Shown here: one piece after another, positions 28,155 through 35,498 of the stretch
How positions within the stretch are numbered: position 1 is the stretch's first letter
How the letters are laid out: the number at the start of each line of letters is the position of its first letter
Source of the DNA: Fidelibacterota bacterium
Lineage (GTDB): Bacteria; Fidelibacterota; UBA8477; JABMPR01
Direction: 5' to 3'
Length of the DNA stretch: 44,517 bases
Assembly: GCA_018650445.1 (NCBI GenBank)
Contig: JABIFX010000005.1
Span: 1-44,517 of the forward strand
Position numbers and translations under genes: made by a program
The notes under the pieces: model-generated
Told to the model about the DNA's origin: nothing
Database searches by the model: none
Seen by the model: only the letters and a program-made list of their open reading frames with translations

Positions 28155-30362
28155 ATGTACCGCGTAAAAACGCTACTAGTAATGGCAACTATATTGGTGT
28201 TGTCAACAAGTCTATTTGCTATTATTGAAGGTAATGGCAATACGGACGCCCTTCCCTATTATGGGAATGTACAACCCCTGGATACCAGGGATACGGATAC
28301 ACGTGATACAGACGCCACACTGACATGGCTGGATGGAATCACACCTAACACCAACTTTGTTGGTTCAACAAATGACTATTTTCTAGAATATTTTGTTGCT
28401 CCTGCAGATGGTTACATTAATTCTATCGATTTTAATTTCTCAAACCTGTTTGAATTTTCAGGTGGTGGAATGTCGATCTGGATTTATGAATCTGCTTATC
28501 CATGGTCTGAGATTAATGCTGAAGCAATTGCTGATATTGCTGGTGATGCCTGGCTAGGTTATTATGATGAGACTTCAGGTTTCGAAACTACTGGATCCAA
28601 CTGGGTCAGAGGTGGTGTTAATGATCTTGATGGTGCCTTGGATGTAGATTATGATCCACTGGGTGCACAGGTATGGCCTGCTTTCGGTTCCGGCTCAATT
28701 TCCTTAGAGCCAAATGCTGATGATGGTGGCGTTGTAAACTTTGATCTGGTTGCCGCCATGGGTACAAACCATCCTTTCCTCGCTGGAGATGAATTCGTTA
28801 TTGTTGTCCGTTTCAATGGTTTTGAAACACAGGGCGACGATGGTGACTATCAGGCTGGTTTCTTGTCAGCAACTCTCCACGTAGACCCACAACCTTCAAT
28901 GAAATTTTATGGTACAATTTCAAGTCCTGATGGCCGCATTGGTGGCGGACTCAATGACTGGGGTTGGTATATCCGTTCCTACGTTTGGGATTGGGGTGTA
29001 AACGTTACTCTAACAAGTGATCGTGCTCCTGTTCTTACCGGTTGGAATTCACTGGGTGTTACTTTAGATCAGACTGCTCGTACTGCTACTTGTATTATCA
29101 CTGATGATAACCCATCTGGTGGAAATGCTGGTGTTGCCAGTGCCGATCTGATGTATTCTTTTGATGGTGGCGATTATGTTGCTGTAGCTATGACAGCTGA
29201 AGTTGACACTTTTAGTGCTGACATTCCTGGCCTAGCCGGTGGCGATATCATGTACTATTTCACCGCAACTGATGTTGAAGGAAATGTTAACAGCACACTT
29301 CCACTATCATATAGTGTGTTCGTTCCATCAGCTCCAACATTGGTAGTGTTTAATGGTGGGTCCATTTCAGGTTATCCATTTACCTATTATTTTGGAATTA
29401 GTGACTTTACTAACTATACCTCTGCCGGATTTCCACATGACTCGTGGGACGGTCCGATTATGGCTGATTTAGCTGCTGCATATACGACTATTTATGAAAT
29501 AGCTCATTATGGCGCTGGACCAGAATTTGACAACCGTGAAGTAATTGCAGCCTGGTTAGAACTTGGCGCTAAAAATTACGGCATGTTTGGTGATGAGTTC
29601 TTTGGTGCCTGGACTGGTTGGGTTGATCAGGATTATGTAGCAGGAGACTTCGAGTATGATGTACTCGGTGTTGCTCATATCTACAATGATATCAGTGGTG
29701 CTCCCTCTGCTGTCAGTCCAGTTGAAGCCGTTGATGGTAATGTGTTAACCGGTGGTCTTTATACTGCCCACACTGCTCTAGGTGACACGCTCCTATATGA
29801 TCCTGTATATGAGATTGGTGGAACTGCAGTAAACTGGCTGGATGGATTTGGCTTAGTCACTGCTGGCGATGCCAATATGATGTCTTTAATACCTGGTTTA
29901 GAATATCCAATTGGTGTGAATAGAATGTCTGATGATGATCATATTGTCATGCTGGGCTTTGATCCTATCAGTATCAATGCATCACCATATACATGGTGGG
30001 GTTTTGCTGAAGAATCACCACAGACTCAGTCATTAAATTGGTTTGGTATTTGGACATCTTCAGTGGACAATGTAACTGTTCCTGAGAATTCATCCTTAAG
30101 CGCAGCTTATCCAAACCCCTTCAATCCTACCACAAGCATCGAATATCAATTATCAAATGCTTCTGATGTAAACATCACTGTTTACAACATGCTAGGACAA
30201 GAAGTCGCTAACCTGGTAGCTGGTTTCCAGACTGCAGGTAGCTACACTGTACAGTGGAACGGTTTAGACGCTGTTGGTCATTCAGTATCATCAGGTCTGT
30301 ACTTCTACACCATGCAGACAGAAGGATTTACCGCAACTCAGAAAATGATGTTGCTCAAATAA
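28155..30362 (+). CDS. Exported protein with PNPFNP-type type IX sorting domain
   Basis: Secreted protein of unknown function, 735 residues. A near-perfect AAAGGAGG ribosome-binding site precedes the ATG. Signal peptide: VKTLLVMATILVLSTSLFA. The mature N-terminus carries a short repeat (DTRDTD twice, near residue 45). The middle is beta-rich, with an FN3/Ig-like stretch (PVLTGWNSLGVTLDQTARTA, YYFTATDVEGNVNSTLPLSY) and a following domain with NREVIAAWLELGAKNYGMFG that resembles a glutamine-amidotransferase-like or unknown alpha/beta fold only loosely. The C-terminal ~85 residues are a classic sorting domain: YPNPFNPTTSIEYQL (Asn654) to KMMLLK. Last gene of the operon, followed by a strong terminator. 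Probably surface-attached or released through type IX secretion. Confidence 0.88.
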   Translation: MYRVKTLLVMATILVLSTSLFAIIEGNGNTDALPYYGNVQPLDTRDTDTRDTDATLTWLDGITPNTNFVGSTNDYFLEYFVAPADGYINSIDFNFSNLFEFSGGGMSIWIYESAYPWSEINAEAIADIAGDAWLGYYDETSGFETTGSNWVRGGVNDLDGALDVDYDPLGAQVWPAFGSGSISLEPNADDGGVVNFDLVAAMGTNHPFLAGDEFVIVVRFNGFETQGDDGDYQAGFLSATLHVDPQPSMKFYGTISSPDGRIGGGLNDWGWYIRSYVWDWGVNVTLTSDRAPVLTGWNSLGVTLDQTARTATCIITDDNPSGGNAGVASADLMYSFDGGDYVAVAMTAEVDTFSADIPGLAGGDIMYYFTATDVEGNVNSTLPLSYSVFVPSAPTLVVFNGGSISGYPFTYYFGISDFTNYTSAGFPHDSWDGPIMADLAAAYTTIYEIAHYGAGPEFDNREVIAAWLELGAKNYGMFGDEFFGAWTGWVDQDYVAGDFEYDVLGVAHIYNDISGAPSAVSPVEAVDGNVLTGGLYTAHTALGDTLLYDPVYEIGGTAVNWLDGFGLVTAGDANMMSLIPGLEYPIGVNRMSDDDHIVMLGFDPISINASPYTWWGFAEESPQTQSLNWFGIWTSSVDNVTVPENSSLSAAYPNPFNPTTSIEYQLSNASDVNITVYNMLGQEVANLVAGFQTAGSYTVQWNGLDAVGHSVSSGLYFYTMQTEGFTATQKMMLLK

Positions 30363-30382
30363 TCCTGGCTTTATAGTGTTAC

Positions 30383-30416
30383 AAAAAAGGCCCCGCCAAT
30401 GGCGGGGCCTTTTTTT
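30383..30416 (+). terminator. Strong rho-independent terminator
   Basis: Arms AAAAAAGGCCCCGCC (30383-30397) and GGCGGGGCCTTTTTT (30401-30415) pair perfectly over 15 bases with a 3-base loop; a T run follows. Ends the receptor operon and separates it from the paralogue downstream. Confidence 0.95.
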
Positions 30417-30444
30417 ATGCTAGAAGTGTATGAATAAGGCGAAC

Positions 30445-30473
30445 TTGACCAAATAATAGACCATTAATATTCT
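30445..30473 (+). promoter_or_regulatory. Candidate sigma-70 promoter of the 1,096-residue gene
   Basis: TTGACC (30445-30450), a 17-base spacer and TATTCT (30468-30473), after the preceding terminator and 60 bases before the start codon. Supports independent expression of this paralogue. Confidence 0.55.
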
Positions 30474-30533
30474 AGTGTAAGCCAACACCAATCATATATT
30501 TAACCTTCATGAGTAATTGAGGGAGGGGAAATA

Positions 30534-33500
30534 TTGCAAATATTTGAAACAACCATTACCCGATATATTGTTGTCATCATTTGTCTGTGCTCAGTCGGTC
30601 TATCTAAAGACGATAATCCTCCCTCCCTGGCAAAACCCAATACGGTTGAGTTTGAGTTGTTCTCGAGTAATAATATTCGTAATTGGATCGGAAATCAGGG
30701 GCACTTAAGCAGTCACATCCCAACCGGTGATGCAGGTGCTGAATGGCCCGCCGGCTCTGGCAAAACAGCTGTATTCGCCTCTGGAATTTGGGTTCTTGGC
30801 CAAGTCAATGGTGAAATCCGAAGCGCATTCGCCATGTATACGTCTGAATGGACTCCTGGTATCATTCCTTACGATACACAAACCAGACTACCCACCAGTG
30901 ATGTTCCACTAAATACAACGGATCATCAAATCTACTATATCCAACAAGAGAATTCATCCGATCCTGCAGTTGAAAACTATAATCGTGAATATGCCTCCTG
31001 GCCAGTTTCAGATGGTGCTCCAGCACATGATGGCGAGTATTTCACGGATCTAAATAGCAATGGTCTCTGGGATACAGGAGAGAGCTTTGAGGATTTCGAC
31101 AGGAATGGTAGCTATGACCCACCAGATGGTCTGCTGGTCACAGGCGAGGATCCGCCTCTTTTCTCAGGGGACACACAGGCCTGGTATGTTATGAACGACT
31201 GGGATACTACTGGGCATAATAACTTGTGGGGCACTACTCCCTTGGGTATTGAAACACAGGTTTTGATATACACTCGCAGTGACGATCCTATTTATGAAAA
31301 TGTACAATTTTATAAAACTATCGTCATAAACAAGGGGGGGGAACAAATCGATGGTTGTTATTATGGCTATTGGTCCGATGTAGATTTGGGTGATGCCAAC
31401 GATGATGCGGGTGGCTGTGATTCCAGTCTCTCACTAGCATATTTATATAATGGAAATTCATCTGATCAAAGATATGGACTACGACCACCGGCTGTGGGTT
31501 ATGATATGCTCCAGGGGCCTTTGGTTTCTTCACCTGGTGAAACCACGGTTTATAACGGTAATACTTATGCAGATAAGAACACAATTGATATGACCGCATT
31601 TATACTGATAACGAAGCATAATCCCTTTCCTGATCCTGAAAATGTTCAAGAAGCATACAATATGGCGCAGGGGCTCCATCTTGCTGGATTGCCAATTATA
31701 GATCCCTGGGGCAATATTACCACTTTTCCTGTCAGTGGTGATCCCGTAACAGACAATGGTTGGACAGCTCTCAACAGTTTTCCGGTGGGGGATAGAAGAA
31801 TGTTTATGAGTTCTGGGCCCTTTGATCTGCCAGCCTGGGATGATATCAATGACAACGGAAGAGCTGATTTCGGTGAGCCAGGTGTTCAGATTATACACTC
31901 AGCCTTGATAATAGTGGATGGTGCCAACAACCTTGATGCAATCACCAATCTGAAATATGTGAGTCGCTACATCCAGGATGACTTCGATAATGGATTTGAG
32001 ACGTATTCCATGGAAAAGCCACCGCTTAGCTCAAGTGCGTACGATCAGGAGATCATCATCAATTGGTATGAAGGGGCCGATGAGTATGAAGCGCTGTATT
32101 TTGGACCTTATGACTTCGAGGGATACAACATTTTTCAAGGGGAATCTGTAATAGGACCCTGGACCAAATTGGCGACTTTCGATCTTGATAATGGTGTGGG
32201 GATCATCGTGGATCAATACATAGATACCCATGGTTTGCTCCAGAGTGGGGCGGTTCAGTTTGGTGATGATACCAGTTTAGAACATATCATATCCATACAG
32301 GAAGATGTGCTCAATGATGGGGAGCCATTGGTCAACAATAAACAATACTATTTTGCCCTGAGTGCTTATGCCTATGGCGAGGATGCTTCACCTAAAACCA
32401 TCAGTAGTGAAAAACATATTATTAGTATACGACCTCATCAGACATTTGAAAGCGCCGGTGTAAGAGATACGCTTGAAGTGGAACACATTGGAAACTCCGA
32501 AGTCAAGCTAACGGTAGATGTCTTGGATCCGAGTCAATTGACCGGACTCAACTATAAGCTGGGGTTTGAATATGATTCAACCCTGGCCTTAGGCCGCTGG
32601 CATGTAACTCGTAGAGCAGTCTCATTTGAGGATACCGCCATCCAGAGTGAGTGGATTGAGGGTTTCAGCTCCAATCGGTATATAAAGCCTCTCGCTTTTC
32701 ATATAGATGGCTTTGAGATGACAATGGATGATATTTCTTTTCAAGCGCCAAAATTTAATCATAGCTGGCTGCAGACCGTTAATCTTATCCAGGATACCAC
32801 CTGGATAGTCAGTTATCCAGCTATCTCACCAGGTGGTGTTGATAGTTTAATGATAGTTGAGGGTGATACGATCTCTTTGAGAGATTTTTTTGGACCTCTT
32901 GAACATCATTGGGATACTTATGCATTTTTTATCCGTGAAGAAGGAACTCAAACCTGGTTTGATATTCCTTTTGAAGAGAATCATAGTGTTCTCATTCAGG
33001 GATTTGCATCCAATTTTGGGGCTCGAGGTAGTGATCGCCTCGCTGACATACCGGGTATCGGAGGCGGCTCCACCAATCTTGAATTCCTACAATCCGATCT
33101 TGAAATAAGATTTACTGAGCAAGGTCAATTAGCTTCTCTCTATGATCATGAAGTTGCTTATGTCCCGACAATCGTTCATGTCCCTTTCGAAGTGTGGGAC
33201 ATAAAACGTAATATTCAGCTGTGTATTGGCATTAATGACAACAATCACAGTGGAGGGATCCAGGATAGAACCACGGCAGATTGGGAGCATACCCTTGACC
33301 TGGATTGGGTGATTCTTTTTGATCGTGACTATGAAATCTATGGGTCAGAAGTGGATTCGCTCTTCAGAAGTCCCTATTCAGGGTGGTGTTGGCAATTTAA
33401 CGCATCCTCCAAATTTTCCATTGGTGATGTTGTGACCATCCACTTTCTGAATCCTGTAAAAGCGGGTGTAGATGTTTACAAGTGGAGCACAGATGTGATA

Positions 33501-33824
33501 GGCACAGCCTATGATGAAGATGCGCTGGATATGATTCGGGTTTTTCCCAATCCTTATTTCGGCTATCAATCTGAACAATCAAGCTTTTCAGAGCCTTTTA
33601 TAACTTTTAGCAATTTGCCCGAGAAGGAATGCACATTGAGGATCTATAATCTGGGTGGTCAACTGGTAAAACGCTTTGATCACGAGATTGGTACCTATGA
33701 ATATTGGGATCTACTCAACCAGCATGGCTGGCCTGTTGCCAGTGGCGTCTATATCGTGCACATCGAAGTACCCGACCTGGGGAATAAAGTTTTAAAGGTG
33801 GCCATTCTTCAACCCAAAAGATAG
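30534..33824 (+). CDS. Giant exported protein with NPY-type C-terminal sorting domain, paralogue (family A)
   Basis: Function unknown. 1,096 residues, a close paralogue of the protein at 23597-27022: shared blocks include SHIPTGDAGAEWPAGSG, DGAPAHDGEYFTD, SDQRYGLRPPAVGYD, MSSGPFD (residue 425), DFEGYNIFQGESVIGPW, VLIQGFASNFG, RLADIPGIGGG and SGWCWQFNASSKFSIGD. The Asp-rich loops (DLNSNGLWDTGESFEDFDRN) could bind calcium. The C-terminal domain starts FPNPYF (NPY at 1006-1008) and ends KVLKVAILQPKR. The start appears to be TTG at 30534, with GGGAGGGG just upstream; the signal peptide is IVVIICLCSVGLS. It stands alone, without an adjacent receptor or PorV gene. A run of eight G (31334-31341) lies inside the coding sequence. 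Confidence 0.87.
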   Translation: MQIFETTITRYIVVIICLCSVGLSKDDNPPSLAKPNTVEFELFSSNNIRNWIGNQGHLSSHIPTGDAGAEWPAGSGKTAVFASGIWVLGQVNGEIRSAFAMYTSEWTPGIIPYDTQTRLPTSDVPLNTTDHQIYYIQQENSSDPAVENYNREYASWPVSDGAPAHDGEYFTDLNSNGLWDTGESFEDFDRNGSYDPPDGLLVTGEDPPLFSGDTQAWYVMNDWDTTGHNNLWGTTPLGIETQVLIYTRSDDPIYENVQFYKTIVINKGGEQIDGCYYGYWSDVDLGDANDDAGGCDSSLSLAYLYNGNSSDQRYGLRPPAVGYDMLQGPLVSSPGETTVYNGNTYADKNTIDMTAFILITKHNPFPDPENVQEAYNMAQGLHLAGLPIIDPWGNITTFPVSGDPVTDNGWTALNSFPVGDRRMFMSSGPFDLPAWDDINDNGRADFGEPGVQIIHSALIIVDGANNLDAITNLKYVSRYIQDDFDNGFETYSMEKPPLSSSAYDQEIIINWYEGADEYEALYFGPYDFEGYNIFQGESVIGPWTKLATFDLDNGVGIIVDQYIDTHGLLQSGAVQFGDDTSLEHIISIQEDVLNDGEPLVNNKQYYFALSAYAYGEDASPKTISSEKHIISIRPHQTFESAGVRDTLEVEHIGNSEVKLTVDVLDPSQLTGLNYKLGFEYDSTLALGRWHVTRRAVSFEDTAIQSEWIEGFSSNRYIKPLAFHIDGFEMTMDDISFQAPKFNHSWLQTVNLIQDTTWIVSYPAISPGGVDSLMIVEGDTISLRDFFGPLEHHWDTYAFFIREEGTQTWFDIPFEENHSVLIQGFASNFGARGSDRLADIPGIGGGSTNLEFLQSDLEIRFTEQGQLASLYDHEVAYVPTIVHVPFEVWDIKRNIQLCIGINDNNHSGGIQDRTTADWEHTLDLDWVILFDRDYEIYGSEVDSLFRSPYSGWCWQFNASSKFSIGDVVTIHFLNPVKAGVDVYKWSTDVIGTAYDEDALDMIRVFPNPYFGYQSEQSSFSEPFITFSNLPEKECTLRIYNLGGQLVKRFDHEIGTYEYWDLLNQHGWPVASGVYIVHIEVPDLGNKVLKVAILQPKR

Positions 33825-33905
33825 TATCCAGCAAATAGGCTCCACAACCCCGCTCCAACTATGGAAACCTGATAGAAATAGTCACAAATCATCAATCGTA
33901 TAATA

Positions 33906-33946
33906 GGGCTTAAGCGCCACTGTGAGTGACTTTCCCAAGCTTTTTT
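33906..33946 (+). terminator. Weak candidate terminator
   Basis: A GCTT/AAGC outer stem with an inner CACT-GTG-AGTG hairpin, followed by six T residues. Internal mismatches make it weak, but the position in the 190-base gap after the 1,096-residue gene is suitable. Confidence 0.3.
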
Positions 33947-34014
33947 ATGTGGATATCATTAACTGATTTTATTCATCCATGATTCAATTAGTTTAACACC
34001 ACTAGGAGACAAAT

Positions 34015-34164
34015 ATGTCACTCGCTGCTGCAATAGGCTATGCCATAGGTATCATGATTTTTGCTATTATTTTTCGTCTACGTCGCAAAAAGATGATGGC
34101 TAAATATATGGAAAAAGCTGAATCAAAATTTTCAAAGTCTGATAAAGGAAATCAAAATGATTAA
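34015..34164 (+). CDS. Small single-pass membrane protein upstream of spmA
   Basis: A 49-residue ORF not matching a family I know. One hydrophobic helix (AAAIGYAIGIMIFAIIF) is followed by a basic patch (RLRRKK) and a hydrophilic, charged tail, giving an N-out/C-in single-pass topology by the positive-inside rule. It has a good ribosome-binding site (TAGGAG at 34003-34008) and overlaps spmA by 8 bases, so translation of the two is probably coupled. That overlap and the clean signal make it a likely real gene. It may be an accessory subunit of the SpmA/SpmB complex, which is inference. Confidence 0.7.
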   Translation: MSLAAAIGYAIGIMIFAIIFRLRRKKMMAKYMEKAESKFSKSDKGNQND

Positions 34165-34828
34165 TACCATCTGGATTGTTTTAATGGCTGGTGGAATTCT
34201 GGTAGCAGGGTTTCAATGTCTGGGACTGGATTATAGTAGTGCCCAGGGGCTGGTAATGACCCCCAGCTTCGTTCCGCTCACAGAGCTGACCAAAGGCCTG
34301 TTCGACTCTGCCAAGGCTGCAGTGAATTTGGCCATGGGTCTCATTGGTATTATGGCCCTCTGGCTGGGTCTCATGAAAATTGCCGAGGAGTCTGGATTGG
34401 TCAACTTATTTGCCCGGGCAGTACGTCCCCTTTTGGTGAGACTATTCCCAGAAGTCCCTCCAGATCATCCCGCCATGGGTGCCATGGTGATGAATATTGC
34501 TGCCAATATGCTGGGCCTGGGGAATGCAGCCACCCCACTTGGACTCAAAGCCATGCAGGAGTTGCAAAAACTCAATAAGGTCAAGGATACGGCCACCAAT
34601 GCCATGGCAACGTTTATGGCCCTCAACACTTCTTCAGTAACATTTATTCCTGCCACGGTGATAGGTATTCGGGCAGCCGCAAATGCTTCAAATCCAGCTG
34701 AAATTATCGGACCGGTTATTCTGGCGACAGGTGTGTCCACTACTGTGGCAATCATTGCCATCAAAACCTTGCAAAAGTTACCCAAATATCGGATGCCTGC
34801 AGTTGCCCAGGAAGGTGAGGAGGTCTAG
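34157..34828 (+). CDS. spmA: SpmA-like membrane protein, nucleoside-recognition (Gate) domain
   Basis: Integral inner-membrane protein of 223 residues, similar to Bacillus SpmA (196 residues). The diagnostic motif NIAANMLGLGNAATPLGLKAM is present (residues about 114-134), as is the AVNLAMGLIGIMALWLGLMKI helix. About five or six transmembrane helices. Bacillus SpmA and SpmB are needed for spore core dehydration, but homologues are common in non-spore-formers, where the role is unknown. The Gate domain is also found in nucleoside transporters. The ATG at 34157 has AAAGGA upstream; the small ORF overlaps its start and spmB begins 1 base after its stop, so all three form an operon. Confidence 0.9.
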   Translation: MINTIWIVLMAGGILVAGFQCLGLDYSSAQGLVMTPSFVPLTELTKGLFDSAKAAVNLAMGLIGIMALWLGLMKIAEESGLVNLFARAVRPLLVRLFPEVPPDHPAMGAMVMNIAANMLGLGNAATPLGLKAMQELQKLNKVKDTATNAMATFMALNTSSVTFIPATVIGIRAAANASNPAEIIGPVILATGVSTTVAIIAIKTLQKLPKYRMPAVAQEGEEV

Positions 34829-34829
34829 C

Positions 34830-35366
34830 ATGTTTCAAGGAGTCATTAATGGCGTCTCTGCCATCGCAATTCCCGTACTCATCCTCGCTATCGTTGGACA
34901 TGGCTGGTACAAGAAGGTAAAAGTTTATGAAGTGTTCACAGAGGGTGCCAAAGAAGGCTTTAATGTAGCCATCAGAATCATTCCCTTTTTGGTAGCTATC
35001 CTGGTCGCTATTGGCTCTTTCAGAGCTTCAGGTGCCCTGGATCTGTTGACCGGATTGCTCAGCCCGCTGACTTCCTGGATTGGAATGCCCGGTGAAGTCA
35101 TTCCCATGGCACTTATGCGTCCCCTGAGTGGGAGCGGAGCCATGGGTATTGTCTCCGAACTGATCAACACCTATGGACCAGATTCAATACCGGCTCGTAT
35201 GGCTGCAATTATGGAAGGTTCCACAGAAACAACCTTCTATATCCTGGCCGTATATTTTGGTTCAGTTGGTGTCAAGAAGACCCGGCATGCACTTCCAGCA
35301 GCCCTTCTGGCTGACCTGGCAGGAATCATTGCCGCAGTGGTTGTTACGCAAATGGTATTTGGCTAA
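34830..35366 (+). CDS. spmB: SpmB-like membrane protein, nucleoside-recognition (Gate) domain
   Basis: 178 residues, the same length as Bacillus SpmB. Start ATG at 34830 with GAGGAGG upstream (inside spmA's last codons); a longer frame upstream is a shadow of spmA. Motifs: RIIPFLVAILVAIGSFRASG near residue 48, MRPLSGSGAMGI, and GSTETTFYILAVYFGSVG, which are SpmB hallmarks. Several transmembrane helices; inner membrane. It begins 1 base after spmA, so the two are probably made together and form a complex. No other sporulation gene is in the window, and a Gram-negative host argues against a sporulation role. Confidence 0.9.
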   Translation: MFQGVINGVSAIAIPVLILAIVGHGWYKKVKVYEVFTEGAKEGFNVAIRIIPFLVAILVAIGSFRASGALDLLTGLLSPLTSWIGMPGEVIPMALMRPLSGSGAMGIVSELINTYGPDSIPARMAAIMEGSTETTFYILAVYFGSVGVKKTRHALPAALLADLAGIIAAVVVTQMVFG

Positions 35367-35415
35367 TGGATGGGAGCTGTGTTATTTTTGTGATCGTTTC
35401 TCCTCCTGATTGATC

Positions 35416-35444
35416 TTGCAATAGGGAGGGGGGGAAATTATGAT
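35416..35444 (+). promoter_or_regulatory. Candidate sigma-70 promoter with a poly-G spacer
   Basis: TTGCAA (35416-35421), a 17-base spacer and TATGAT (35439-35444), 55 bases before the next start codon. The spacer contains GGGA followed by seven G (35428-35434). A change in the G run would move the spacer away from the optimal 17 bases. Confidence 0.5.
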
Positions 35445-35498
35445 TGAAGTCGATGCGATAAATTTGAAATGAGCTAGATGTAAGCGAAAGGAAGCAAC

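Noticed and set aside
34683-34829. An upstream extension of spmB
   Set aside because: It overlaps the spmA coding end in another frame; the ATG at 34830 has a strong ribosome-binding site and gives the exact family length.
35440-35472. A 10-codon ORF with a G-rich ribosome-binding-like sequence before the Asp-box gene
   Set aside because: Its ATG lies inside the TATGAT -10 element of a better-supported promoter, so the transcript would start downstream of it.
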